Source: Gonatopus flavifemur
Lineage: Eukaryota; Arthropoda; Insecta; Hymenoptera; Dryinidae
NCBI GenBank assembly: GCA_018340375.1
Contig: JAFFJZ010000004.1
Location: 30,788,001 to 30,852,000 of the forward strand
Length of the DNA: 64,000 bases
Reading direction: 5' to 3'
How positions within the stretch are numbered: position 1 is the first letter of the stretch; each line of letters begins with the position of its first letter. Below are positions 11,375 through 22,975 of the stretch, one piece after another. The notes beneath the pieces are model-generated. The model made no database searches and had not been told where the DNA came from. It was given only the letters and a program-made list of their open reading frames with translations. The position numbers and the translations under genes were made by a program.

Positions 11375-11941
11375 TCAAATTATGCCTAAGGTACTGATTG
11401 TGGCCGATGGTTGAAATTGATGAGTGATTCGGAATAATTCATCACAAAATTGATCCTCAGAAAAACGAGGCCTTGTTGGAGAAACCTCCTCAAGTTCCCA
11501 AAATCTTTGCAGGTTGTCAGAGAAATGTCCACAGTATGGAAGATAGAGTGGGATTATTGTGGATGTTACAGTTCTCAATGAATTGGATATCACATCACTC
11601 ACTAAAATCCATCCAAACGAGGTATGAATTGCGTTTGGAGAACACAATGGACCCCTCCGTATTCCATTATCTATTGAGCTGCCGTACGGATCGGCACCAA
11701 TATTCATGTCAATTTGGGCTGTGTTTGAGAAATATGGATCTGCTAATGGAATGTCCCTAAGGTGGAACCAATCTTGGATTCCTAGTTTCCAAGACGGAAT
11801 GAGTTTTGTTAATTTCCCCATTACTGAAGCATAAACTGGAATCCTGGACTGAGGATCTCGGATAGGACGGAAAAAAGCTCGAACCTCGCAATGTACGACT
11901 CCTGTATCAACCCCCCCCCCCCCCCAGTCCCGTGATTGCAA
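11375..11941 (-). pseudogene. BEL/Pao A17-type protease region (partial)
   Basis: An open minus-strand frame of 188 codons shows 'IPVYASVMGKLTKLIPSWKL', 'HLRDIPLADPYFSNTAQIDM', 'IGADPYGSSIDNGIRRGPL' and 'HTSFGWILVSDV'. It ends with 'LQRFWELEEVSPTRPRFSED', the segment that precedes RT. The order and motifs fit the peptidase A17 region of BEL/Pao polyproteins. The frame stops shortly after that segment, at the deletion that removed RT. A C15 homopolymer (11911-11925) lies at its N-terminal side and probably accounts for the frame change from the zinc-knuckle block. Confidence 0.8.
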
Positions 11942-12611
11942 CTTTCACGTTCCACCTATGCAAATGAAGGGATTGAACAACCCACTCGGAGACGTATGAA
12001 GACCCTGCAGCAGAATCAAGTGAAGCCCGAATCGTAAGACTATAGCCACTGGGCAATTCTATCGTTGTTTCAGCCGTGCGGCGTGTATGGGCCGGATAAG
12101 AAACGATTTGAGATGGTCTGTCAGGCACTGAATGTGGACTTTCCCTTGAAGATGGGCTAGTTTCAGATGGCGGAACAGTGGATGTAGACGGTCCTTGGGT
12201 AATATGGGATTCATGCAACAGGGTATGATGTGAGCTTTGGCAGATGTTACAAGTAAACTTTGAAGAGCAATTTACCAGCGAATGTCCTGAATTTGAGCAG
12301 TCCAAGCATACTCGGAGCTGTTGGGCCTTCTCTTGTCGTTATACAGGGTGGAGTTCCTTGAATTTGAAACAATGACCTAAGGTGCGAGGTTGCTGACAAA
12401 GAGGACATTTGTTTGGGGTTTTCTTAGGCTGTTTCGAAGCAGTATGAAGAGGTGATGTGCTACTCTTTTTGTATTGGGAACGAGACGTCAAAGGCTTGGA
12501 ATGTTCCATCTGTTGGGATTGGCTAATCGGAGTCCCAGATACGGTCGTCTTCAAGGCTTCACAACGACGTTCTGAAAAGTCTAGGAGTTTATAGTATGAG
12601 AGAGAAACCAA
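11907..12611 (-). pseudogene. BEL/Pao zinc-knuckle region (broken)
   Basis: Two minus-strand frames carry cysteine/histidine motifs: 'NKCPLCQQPRTLGHCFKF' (12339-12611) and 'CSNSGHSLVNCSSKFTCNIC' followed by 'QSSHHTLLH' (11907-12305). Such tandem knuckles occur between Gag and protease in BEL/Pao. The second frame runs on into 'GYSLTIRASLDSAAGSSYVS', which contains the LDSA-type start of the aspartic protease. A frameshift near 12310-12340 separates the two blocks. Confidence 0.75.
11911..11925. repeat. C15 homopolymer
   Basis: Fifteen consecutive C residues on the plus strand lie inside the BEL remnant, at the junction of the zinc-knuckle and protease frames. The tract is slippage-prone and could also be a sequencing or assembly uncertainty. 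Confidence 0.9.
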
Positions 12612-12620
12612 TCATCCCAG

Positions 12621-13322
12621 TCATAGGCGTAGCCACGGTGAGTGCTCTGAGTGGAAAGTGCTCACACCAACTTTAGGGGACACTAGAATCAAGATAAAAC
12701 CAACTTTCATCGTTCGAAAATTGACAAAAGAATTCTGAGGGGATTCAGAAGGCGTAGTTTTGATCATTGGCACCCATACCAGTCGTGCGCTGGCCACGAT
12801 CATGATTCACGCGCTCAACTGGACGACCCAATGCTTGCAAGGCGCGTACTGATTGCTTTGATACTGAGATGAGATGGATCCATTCAGAAGGAGTGCCCTT
12901 TGGGACAGCGGGACAATTTACAATGTTCCGCATATAGCGAAATAGGAGAATGTGGTGATTTTCATATTCCTCAAGCAGATCTGTTCGCGCTCCTTCGTAG
13001 CCTTGCTCAGAGATGTATGTATTTGAGAGTAGATCAGCGGGTTCCCCGCTAAATGAGTTTTGAGGTACTCGAGTTCCAGTATCTTGGGCATCTCTGGGTC
13101 ATTGTGAATGATAGATTCGTATGGGCTCTTGAAGTTCGGCCATTCCATTGAATATCCAGGAAATATAGGAATGTTGATTTTTGCTGAGTAAGCGAGTTTG
13201 AATACTGAATTTGAAGAGGGCACAGCGTGAGTTGGAGCGGGCGAAATTGGGGAAGAGGGGAATAGGAATGCACGGAGACTTGGGTTCAAGGCTATGGACA
13301 GCATCTTCCAGATGACCTGCAT
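12621..13322 (-). pseudogene. BEL/Pao Gag (DUF1759-like) remnant
   Basis: The minus-strand frame at 12918-13322 contains 'NIPIFPGYSMEWPNFKSPYE', 'IIHNDPEMPKILELEYLKTH' and 'LAGNPL', matching the pattern of DUF1759 Gag (F.G....W..F...F...VH.......KF..LK..L.G.A). Downstream frames (12621-12933) continue weakly ('RALQALGRPVERVNHDR'). The N-terminus is short and no 5' LTR could be matched. Confidence 0.7.
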
Positions 13323-14931
13323 TCATGAAAAAATGAGACTGAATCTATGAGGATTCGCCGTGCGTGACGTACTCAGATTCAGCGAAATTAAGATACCCGG
13401 TTATTAAAAACTGTCTCTCAAAGAAATCAGCCCAATATTCTTCCAGTTTCCTTTGTCAAAATTGCAGGCTAGGCAGGGTGAGATCCTCTTTTCCAAATTT
13501 TCAGTTATTATCCCAAAACCTGGTAATCTATCTCGCTAAATTATATCGCTCTCTCACTAAGGTAGCAAAATCCATTTCGCCGATGAGAGATTGATGGAAT
13601 GAGTGAGAGTATGTACATGGAAATGACGGGGAGGGGCTATATACACAATCTCACACGGATAAATCAGTATCAAGGTCAATCGCTCCAATTTAAAAGTACG
13701 TTGAAAGCTGAATTCGAAAATTCAATTTTTTGCAACAAAGCCGATTCTTGAATGTTAAAATGAAGCCTCAATTCACCAGTCACGAAAGTTAAAGTGTATT
13801 CATAGCAAAGTTTTAATCGAAAGTTATACCACACTCGAGACAGTTCGATACGCGGGACCGTTGAAATACAATAAACGCGGTGAAATTGTTTGCCGAATAG
13901 TTTTAAGGATTATATAAGCCAACGGAAAGTCACTGTCCAATTTTGGACACTCAATGAATTCGAAGCGTTGATGATACAGCTCAAATATGAGGGAAACAAT
14001 AATTAAACGCGATCCGAATGACACACGAATTGAATGTTTGATCGCCTTAATTCGAGAAAAAAAAGGTGAATTTCGAATCATTTCGCATTTATAATTCAAT
14101 GCTAGATGAATAATTGTCAAGGTACTTAATGGAGAACAAGTCTTTGATATTTCACGAATATGACGGTGGATTTTATCGCGTTTATGTAGTTTGATAAGAG
14201 TCCGATGGAACCAGACCGCGTGGACATAAAAGTTTCCAGAATATGAGCTTATCGAATAGCTCGAAATTCAATGAAAAGTCACTTACGTTGACAAGTGTGA
14301 ATTATTCCCATTCCCAAGATATTCCCTACCGGTTTCAAGACCACGAAGTTTGGTTCCAGCCTCCTAGAATTCAGCACGCACTGATATAAATCCTTCGTTG
14401 ATTGCACGAAGGGTTCACCCTATGTTTTTTTCTCAAAGTGTCGATCAAAAAGCACTGCTTAAAGAAAAGTCACTTCACAAATTTTCAGTCGCAAAAGAAG
14501 TGCGACAAGAGTTCAAAAGTCACACGCGTTCGATGAATGCAGAGTCAAGGTAAAGAAAACCGCGAAAACCGAGCCGGAAAGATTCGGCTCGAAGGACCAG
14601 AGAACTTATGTTCTTTCTTTCTCATCAAACATGAAAATTTGAACGTTCAAATGCACCGATATTCATAGATGCTAGTTTAATAACTCGGAATCGTGGTTGA
14701 AAGTAATGGGGAGGCACGTGGTATTAACTGAGCAGAGAAGCGAAATACAATTCAAACTCGTCTTTAAGGGAATTCAAATAACACGGATTACAACAATTGA
14801 AACTATTGATCAACACACAAGAAGTCAATGATGATTTATCAAACAAAGAAGGTTTTACATGAGTAAAACACATGGTCACACTAGGGTCCTGGAGATTTTC
14901 AACAGGGTAGTGATGGAAGAAGATATACTTT
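13323..14931. other. No recognised feature
   Basis: This is upstream of the BEL Gag on the minus strand, so a 5' LTR and leader are expected, but I could not match it to the region left of 7260. There are no protein similarities. Short open frames here (13364-13594, 13824-14120) have no recognisable content. Confidence 0.35.
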
Positions 14932-15464
14932 TTGGGATATACTTCTTTCAACCCTCCTCCCGCTCTCTATTCCAGAGGGATTTGGAAATTGGAGGTGGAG
15001 TCCACCAAAACCCACCTAAAATGGGTGATAGGAGATCAGACTATCGCCATCGAGGAATTTGAAACTGTCCTATGCCCAATCGAAGCCTTGCTGAGCTCTA
15101 GACCGCTTACCGCTATGAGTTCGGATCGTAATGACCTTGAATCACTAACACCCGGACATTTTCTCACCCTCGAACCTCTCGTTAATATTCCCGAAGCCGA
15201 CCTTACCAATCTCCCCATTAACCGATTGAGTCGATGGCAGCTTGTCCTACGCATACAGCAGGATTTCTGGAAAGGTTATAGGACTCCGCGCCACATGAGG
15301 TTGGAACCTTAGTCCTAATCAAGAGTGAGAGTTCTCCCCTGTTGAAATGGATCAAGGGTATAATCACCAAATTGCATCGAGGTTCTGATAGCATTGCCCG
15401 AGGTGCAACCGTCAAAACTTCGAAGGGCACGTTGATACGACCTTTAGGGAAACTTTCTCCATGA
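14932..15464 (+). pseudogene. Second BEL/Pao integrase/DUF5641 fragment
   Basis: The plus strand encodes 'VIGDQTIAIEEFETVLCPIE', 'LLSSRPLTAMSSDRNDLESL', 'TPGHFLTLEPL' and 'RWQLVLRIQQDFWKGY', then after a break near 15312 'LVLIKSESSPLLKWIKG' and 'AVKT'-like 'ATVKTSKGTLIRPLGKLSP', ending at a stop at 15462-15464. This is the end of a BEL/Pao polyprotein from a different, better preserved copy on the opposite strand to the 7.3-13.3 kb element. The rest of that element is absent. Its downstream side is close to the mariner starting at 15590. Confidence 0.85.
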
Positions 15465-15589
15465 ATTACAGAACACAAAATGATTGAACGGGAAGATGAA
15501 GATCATAATTCTTGGTGGGCGGTGTTTGCAGCATGGTTAATTATAAGCTCAAAGTTATTAGGAGTAATCCATGATGATGAGATTGTATA

Positions 15590-16853
15590 CCAGGTGTGTA
15601 AGTATGAAACCGGAATTTTTGTACAGAAAAAACACGTTTATTGTCATGATATGATACAAGGTAACTTATTCAAAGTATTGTCCGTCACTATCTATACATT
15701 TTTTCCATCTTTCTGGCAATTTGTGGATTCCGCGCCAAAAGATCTGTTGCTCTTTTGAGGCAAACCAGTCATCGAGCCATTTTCGTACATCTTCGTGAGG
15801 AGTAAAGCGCTGCTAAGCAAGTGCGTGTCGGATGGGGCAAGGTCCGGTGAGTAAGGCGCGTGCTGAAGAATCTCCCAACGGAACGACTCTATCGTTTCCT
15901 GGACCTGTTTTGCTTTGTGTGCTGGTGCATTGTCATGCAGCAAAATCACCTTATGTTGTCTTTGTTGGTATTCTGGTCGTTTTTCACGCAAAACTCGATC
16001 CAAATCGATGGTTTGTTGTCGGTAGCGTTGAGTATTGACAGTTTCCCCAGGTTTCAGCAGCTCGTAGTAGATTACGCCCTTCTGATCCCACCAAACACAC
16101 AGCATTATCTCTCGTCCGTAGCGGTTTGGTCTTGCCGTTGATGTTGATGGTTCACCCGGAGTAACCCATGACTTTTTGCGCTCAGGATTCTCGAAATATA
16201 TCCACTTCTCATCGCCAGTCACAACTCGATGGAGAAATGACTTTCTTTGGAACCTGGCGAGCAGCATTTCGCATGATGTTTTGCGGTTTTCCTGCTGTCT
16301 TTCGTTGAGTTCATGTGGAACCCATTTCCCCACCTCTTGTATCTTTCCCATGGCTGTCAACCGAAGGGAGATGGCTTCTCGGGTCACCTTCAACTGATCC
16401 AGCAGTTGTTGTTGTTGTGTTTGAGCGTCGTCTTCGTCCAACAAGGCTTGCAGGTCAGCGTCTTCCAACTTTCCCGGTGGTCTTCCACGTTCTTCGTTCC
16501 TGACGTCAAAATCGCCACTTTTGAACCGTTTGAACCACTCGAAACACTGTGTTTTACCGAGAGCATGCTCACCAAACGTCTCCATAAGCATTTGATGCGA
16601 TTCGGCTGCGGTTTTCTTCAGATGAAAACAGAAAAGTAGTGCTGTCCGCAAATCGTAATTTGTTGGCACAAAACTCGACATGTTTATCTCTAATAAACTA
16701 ATGCTACTGAATGAAACTCGTGTTATTGTGAGTTGGAAATCTTTGTCGGATATCAATACAATAACAAGACACCGCTGATGTGATGTGTCGGTAACTGCAT
16801 CGACATCTAGCACCACCTATGGGCAAATTCCGGTTTCATACTTACACACCTGG
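15590..16853 (-). mobile_element. Mariner element 1, full length with intact ends
   Basis: The terminal inverted repeats start 'CCAGGTGTGTAAGTATGAAA' at 15590, mirrored exactly at 16853, and are flanked by TA on both sides (15588-15589, 16854-16855). Length is 1264 bp, normal for mariner. A single transposase frame lies on the minus strand. A truncated relative with nearly the same TIR lies at 42292-43490. Confidence 0.95.
15692..16681 (-). pseudogene. Mariner transposase, C-terminal frameshift
   Basis: The start at 16681 gives 'MSSFVPTNYDLRTALLFCFH', the usual mariner N-terminus with helix-turn-helix region ('CFEWFKRFKSGDFDVRNEER'). The WVPHEL linker motif is present. All three catalytic aspartates of the D,D34D triad are visible in 'VTGDEKWIYFENP', 'LLHDNAPAHKA' and 'YSPDLAPSD'. 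After APSD the frame is lost: it reads 'THLLSSALLLTKMYENGS', whereas another frame of the same DNA shows the expected mariner tail. One or a few small indels just after the third Asp therefore inactivate it. It is one of the better preserved genes in the window. Confidence 0.92.
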
Positions 16854-16952
16854 TATACGTATATATCATACATTCAAACGCGAATTCTTATTAGTATCGA
16901 ATCATAAAGAGGATCGATTGTCGTTACTTGTCGAATTCGATCTATGGGAATA

Positions 16953-16976
16953 TACACACACACGCGCGCGCGCACA
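16953..16976. repeat. (CA)n(CG)n simple repeat
   Basis: Short alternating purine-pyrimidine run, 'ACACACACACGCGCGCGCGC', about 24 bp. Confidence 0.9.
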
Positions 16977-17780
16977 TATTCGCGTACGCACGTATGATCA
17001 TAGCCCTACGTACCCTTGACACAAGTGACATAGTCTCGTCGTGGAATCTAAGAGGTGAAGACGTGTATCGTCACGTCGCTTCCACACATTCCAATATCTT
17101 CATACTCGATATTCAGACAGTAACTCGCCTTCGCAGTTCAAAGTGTTCGTTCACGGTGATATTCTTGTTGTTTGCCGTGTCGTGTAATTACTTGTATCGC
17201 CGAAATGAATACTTTCGGTGACCGTATGTAATACTATTGCCTTAAAATCAAGGTGGTGTGTGATAATTCAACACCAGTGCGCCTCCCGAAATTGCAAGCT
17301 GGACCATGAGGAGAATCGACATCTCGATCACACAAACACCATCACGTAAGACGCATCCACTTATTTTCATAATCCGAATTTTTTCGCAAATATCGAGATG
17401 CGATACATCTCGAAATATCATTGAACTCAATAAAATATAAGTGAAAGCCATTAATATTCTCTACACAATAAAGCATCACTTCATCGCTTCAGAGTTTCAT
17501 AACATGCATTTCTCCAGCCGTTCATTCACTGGTGATCCGGAAGAAGCCACATATTCTCATGGATATCTTTGGAAATGAGAACCCGTCCATAAGTATTGAT
17601 GGAAATTTATAATGCTGAAAGGTCCCTCAGTTTATATGGAACAAAAAAATGAGTGATTTCATGAATGTTGTTCGAAAAAATCGGCAGTCCACAGTAACGA
17701 ATGCTCGATCACTCATCCCCTGGGGCACTGACCTTGGAAGATTCATAGAATATTCTTAGTACGAGCATTTGGTACAGCTA
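16977..17780. other. No recognised feature
   Basis: No family resemblance in any frame and no obvious repeat. A plus-strand frame of 97 codons at 16928-17221 and a minus-strand frame at 17248-17451 are unrecognised. Confidence 0.35.
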
Positions 17781-18037
17781 CACGGAGGAAAATTGTCCAT
17801 TATGAATTACTTAACGCGCTATTATATTGAGGATATACTTGCATTCTGGAGTTATATACCAAACATTGCCTTCAAAGGTACCAGACTCCCTGTGAGTTAA
17901 CGGTAGCATAATGACATTTTATAATAGAAAGTCTGGTACTTTTGAAGAGGACGTTCGGTATATAACTTCAGAATGCAAGTATATCCTCAATATACTGGCG
18001 AGTCTAGTAATCCATAATAGATCATTTTTTTCAGTGT
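17781..18037. mobile_element. ~257-bp foldback MITE
   Basis: The left end 'CACGGAGGAAAATTGTCCAT' and following TATGAATTACT are mirrored at the right by AGTAATCCATAATAGATC and TTTTTTTCAGTGT. The arms continue through 'TTATATTGAGGATATACTTG' and 'CATTCTGGAGTTATATACC' and their complements, closing around 17893-17932. No coding capacity. The tip sequence belongs to the CACGGA-type ends seen in several MITEs here. Confidence 0.75.
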
Positions 18038-18184
18038 AAATACGTTAAAAATATCCTCGTGCTACATCGTCGAAAAAAACGTTCACTGTAAAAAAGGCTG
18101 GTAACAATGATCAAATATATTCTTAAATATGACCAATCAAATATGCGATCACAGTAATCAAATGTCCAATAATGATAAAAAAAC

Positions 18185-20490
18185 GGCATTCTTGTCGTAT
18201 GCGTGCTACTGAGGTCCTTTGATTGTTGTATGCGGTCTACCGGGGTAGATCACATGCTGCAGCCCTTAGCATTCCCATGCAGGTATTGCCAAGACTGAAA
18301 AAAACCCAAGCTTGTCCCAAGGTTGGCACATGTGTCGGAAACAAACCTCCGTGGAGAACAATTGGCCCAATATTGTTCCATGATTGTCCCGTTGTTCCCA
18401 ATGGATAGTCAGTCATAGTGCATTTGTTAATATTTTTGGAATGGTCACTACATTTGATACAAGCTTGGCACAAGTGTAAAAATCGAGCATTCGTTGAGAA
18501 CAATTGTGCCAATATTGCCCACATGAGTGGCACAATGTTTATAAATATTGACTGAATTTGGAATTTACAATGACTGAAGACTTGGGGATGACCATCGGGC
18601 CAGGGCTGCCCCGATCTTCCTGCCATAATTAACCCTGAACACTACTTTTACACACCAAGCTAGATTTTATTGATCTAAGTGAGGATAGGACTTCACTCAA
18701 TGGTAATAGGATACTTTGAAATGTAATCATACACGGAGATCAACTGATTTTGAAGAACGTTCTTCCATCATTCATGTTTTGAGATAATTCATGCACGGTA
18801 TTCTGAGGGAAAAAATCATGAACTGAAATATGAATCAATTACTTTTTTCATCCATATATACGATCAAAGAAGCATTGGTTGATGCTTGGTAAATGAATTG
18901 GACCGGGGCTGGCGAAATCACTGGCCCAAGCTTGTTCTGATCTTATCATTCCCAAGCCTGGGCCAAGTTTGGTAAATTGTTCAAGACAAGTCTCGGCAGG
19001 TCTTGTGCCAGGCTTGGTCCATCATTGGGCCATTGGTCCATACACACATGGGTTGTTGTGGGCGATCTACCCCAGTAGGCCGCATGAAGCTTCCCGTGCA
19101 GTTGTTGTATGGGATCTACCCTGAGTAGAATTCATATAACAACGGTGTAGGTTGCAGTATGAGGTCTACCCCGGCTGGCGGGAAAAACAGATATGCGAAT
19201 ACGTACTTTGTGTACTTGTATACATGTATTCACCATTTATTTATTATTTGTTGCTTGTTCATTTTTTATCACTTATTAATCCACTATTCATCATTCACTT
19301 ATGTGTTTTTTTATTATTTAATAGGACATGAGAGGAAGTCAGGGGGATGAAAGTATCGTAACAGCACTTGTGTATATTCAATGCAATGTTTTATTTTTTG
19401 AGATGTACGTACATTCATGTATCGCGTGTTTATATGCATGCACACTTACTGGAATTATGTGTTTACATATCTATGTTTTAGATGAATGATTAATTCAAAT
19501 TCATAATTGATGAATCGATTTTTATATTGCTTATGATGAAATCTTAATCAATGATTATGTTGTTTTTCTATTTCACTCTTGGTTCTTTGTTTTTTCGTTT
19601 CCCGGAGTAGACTGCATATGACTTTCTATTGGGAGGAGGTAACGTTAATTTGACGAGAAAAAGGGCACAATTTCAAGAAATTTTTGGAACGCTATGAGTA
19701 ATACAAATTTATTCAATTAATAGTGACATCATAATACAATATATGAAGAATATTTCCTGTGTTTCAAACAAAGATATTGATAATTGACTCAATGTTAGCA
19801 AATCTTCAGAGGCGCCTCGGTGAAAAGCCGGTGTATAGTTTAAATCAAAATCTACTTTCACGATTTCTACGATTTTATGAAATTTAGTATACCACTTCCT
19901 TACACAAATGACCAGGTAACCCTGGGAGATTTGTTTTCTGATGATTATTAATTTTACAATAACAAATAGGCCCATTTTTTGAAGCGAAAATCGGTGTTTT
20001 CACTTCTAAGTGTCACAAAAAATTTAAAAATCGGAAAAAATGCTCCCAGCGTTACCTGGTTATTTATGTGAAGAAGTGGTATACTAAATTTCAAAAGAAT
20101 CAGTCGAGTAGATTTCGATTTACACTGTACACCGGCTTCTCACCGAGCCGCCTCTGAAGATTCGCTACCATCGAGTGAATTATCAATATTTTTATTTGGA
20201 AAATTCAGGAAATATTCTTCATATATTCTATTAAGATGTCACTATCAATCAAATGAATTTGTATTACCTGTAGCGTTTAAACAAATTCTAAAAATTGGGC
20301 TTTTTCCTCGCCGAATTGACGTTACCGCTCCCCTTTAGCGTTTCTGTATGCGCTCCATTTAGATAGACCGCATACATCATGCATATGCGATGCAGTGTGC
20401 GCTCTGCTGAGGTAGACCGCATACAACATAGTATGCGTTCTACCCCGGTAGATCACTACTTTACGGTAGACCGCATACGACAAGAATGCC
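18185..20490. mobile_element. 2.3-kb foldback element built of palindromic modules
   Basis: The terminal 'GGCATTCTTGTCGTATGCG' at 18185 is mirrored exactly at 20490. A module of about 24 bp, typified by 'GTATGCGGTCTACCGGGGTA' at 18228, recurs in one or the other orientation near 19053, 19105, 19157, 19604, 20346, 20410, 20430 and 20464. Its core TCTACC(C/G)nGGTAGA is itself palindromic. Long inner arms run from about 19604 to 19970 and, inverted, from about 19995 to 20362. The left part also holds two ~165-bp tandem copies (near 18308 and 18471) rich in 'AAGCTTG' and 'GAGAACAATTG'. There is no transposase. It resembles foldback (FB/Galileo-like) architecture in general form only; the affiliation is unknown. 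Confidence 0.75.
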
Positions 20491-20499
20491 AAAAAAACT

Positions 20500-21240
20500 C
20501 CGCCTCAACCAATGCCTCCGAGATTGGATATGTTCAAGATTACATGGCATTTGGATGATAGGAACATAGGGAAAGCATGTTTTCAAAATATTGTCAAATC
20601 ACGCGGATCGCAAGAGGAAATTTTCCCAAGTTTGCAACCCATTGGGATGGAACTCATGTGGGAACACTACCGAATCACAATTAGAACGTGGTAGAAATTT
20701 CATTCTAACCGGATAACAGGAAGCAAAAACAGGCTCGGTCGCAAAATCACAATTTTCAATAACATGTCTTCTTTCCCTCCCCCGTTCTTCTTAGAGCATC
20801 AGGTTGAAATTTGTATACGACTGCGATCCACACTGCATAAAGCTGTGGTGAAAATTTCATAAAAATTGGATGATAGGAACGGGAGTTATCTGCATGATGA
20901 CAATGTTTACGAAATGTTCAAATGTTGTTTCGAAGCTCAGTGCTTACCACTTCCCTCCTTCAATTCCGATTTGTTTGGAATTCACACCATACAACCAACT
21001 CCCAGTGAACTGATTAAACTCCAAGTTTCATGGCATTTGGATGATACCGACATGGGCAAGGCATGCTTTCAAAATATTGTCAAATAATGTGAATCACGAA
21101 ACAGAAATTCCCCACAGTTTTCAATCGATTAGGATAAAACTCATATGGGACCACTATCGGATCATCAATAGAACGTGGTATGAGTTTCATTGCAATCGGA
21201 TAATAGGAAGCGGAGATACACGCGGTCGCAAAATCAGGTG
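20500..21240. repeat. Satellite-like dispersed repeat, two main units
   Basis: Two long matching blocks: 'CATGGCATTTGGATGATA' at about 20544 and again at about 21030, each followed by 'TTTTCAAAATATTGTCAAAT', a 'GAACGTGGTA' stretch, 'CGGATAA' and 'CGGTCGCAAAATCA'. A related, more diverged segment lies between them (20760-20960). A third relative with 'AATCGGATAATAGGAACGGA' and 'GCGGTCGCAGAATAG' lies at 24197-24360, on the far side of the MULE. The MULE therefore appears to sit inside this repeat. Confidence 0.65.
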
Positions 21241-22975
21241 ACAGATTTGGAGATCCCCGGACAATGTATTCCTATGAAATTGATCCCCATACATAAGTAT
21301 TCCATACTCAAAAATACCCCGGACAAAATATCCCGCACAAATTGATCCCCGTACAAAAATATCTGATCGGTTGTTGCAGCAGTATGTCTTATTATTTCAA
21401 ACCATGTTAGAATTTGGCATCCATTCTCACCAGGGATAACATAAAATTTTATTAATCCTGTAGAACGTACGATGGTTGTTGCTCGACATATTTTGTAGTA
21501 TATAAGTTCGTCGTGTTTGAATTCTAATTCGTGCCAAAGGGATAACATGGCTTTTATTCCGTAATCTCGTTGAACGTACGATGGTTGTTGCTCGATAAAT
21601 TTTGTAGTGTATAATTTCGTCGTGTTTTTGTGTTTGGATTCGAATTCGTTTCAACTGATAAGGAGCAGCTAGTAACTGTAGACACAAACAAGACCTTCGT
21701 GTATTGAATAAGGTTTGCGAATATATAATTTACGTACTATTCACACCGTTTGTTCTGTCAGGATCAAGCCGCGTGTTTTCAGTTGTCATGAGAGTGCCGA
21801 ATTGGACACATCAGTTCAACATGGTATTGAAAGTGATAAAAACGCAGCAAGGAAAAATCGTTGTTGGTTCATGATGGTTTCATGTATATAGTGCATCGGG
21901 AGAGTGACAGTAGAATCATTTGACGGTGTGAAGATTACAAACGGTTGAAGTCTTCTGGTCGTATCCATACAACTACAAAATCGCGTGATGGTGAGTTGAT
22001 GAATTTCTTTTTTCTTGTCGAAGTCATCCAGATGATATCGAATGAGCAAGTGTGTTTGATTTCTCGTTTTTCAATAGCGGAAATTCTGCAAGAGAGTTAG
22101 CACAGCCACGCATCTGATCCGGGTGGAGTCGAAGCCAAAACAATTCTCACGAGATTGAAGAAGCGATTTGAAAGATCCGATCAGTCGACCAGTGGTGTGG
22201 CTAATGCATCGTTTTCCGCAGTAGCTGCATTGCCCGGTGAGGAATCCTTATCGCGTACAGTGCGGCGTGTCAAAGCAAGAAGCAACCCGCAATTACACAA
22301 TCCAGGTAATCATGAGGACTTAGTTTTGAGCAAACTCTGCACACAAATATTGAACAGTGAGCGTTTTTTATTGTATGATTCCGGCGGAAAAACCAGAATT
22401 CGAATATTCTGCACTGCTCGGAATTTAGAAAAGTTGTGTGCATGCGAAGTTTGGCTTGGTGATAGAACTTTTAGAACAGTCCCATTAATATATACGCAAT
22501 TGTATACCACTCATGGCCTCTATACCGGCAGAGTCATTCGATTTGTGTATATGTTGTTACCTGATAAATCAGAGAAAACGTATGTACCAGTATTACATGT
22601 TTTGAAGGAACAGGACCCAAGGCTGAACCCAACCGAATTATTTATTGATTTTGAACAAGCGTTCGCTTCCGCATTTCGTTCTGTATTTCCTAATTCAATA
22701 ATAGAAGGATGTCATTTTCATCTCGCACAAGCCGTGTACCGTCAGATGCAAGCTCGTGATTTACAATCACGTTACAGTGATGACAGTGATTTTTTACTTG
22801 CTATTAAAAAATTGATTGCATGAGCGTATGCACAATTGGGGATGTTGTGAATGCGTTCAATATTTCAACGTAATCGGAGTATTTTATTCATAATGATGAG
22901 GATTTATCGAGTATTGTGAATTACTTTGAAGGGACGTGGATCGGTGTTGCGAAGCGTAACAATCAAAACCCGTAC

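Larger units (their letters stand above)
7261..13322 (-). mobile_element. Degenerate BEL/Pao LTR retrotransposon, RT core deleted
   Basis: Read from high to low coordinates the remnant follows BEL/Pao order: Gag (DUF1759-like), CCHC zinc knuckles, an A17-type aspartic protease region, the post-RT connection segment, an RNase H-like region, the integrase, and a DUF5641 tail. Frames are broken many times. The catalytic reverse-transcriptase region is missing between about 11375 and 11350, where the end of the protease region meets the 'SEIARFFDPLGW' connection segment directly. A later DNA transposon (7827-9893) splits the integrase. The LTRs were not identified. The element is dead and serves mainly as a dating surface for the insertion. 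Confidence 0.85.

Noticed and set aside
16176..16639. Plus-strand frames opposite mariner 1
   Set aside because: Antisense shadows of the mariner transposase, which itself has all expected motifs on the minus strand.
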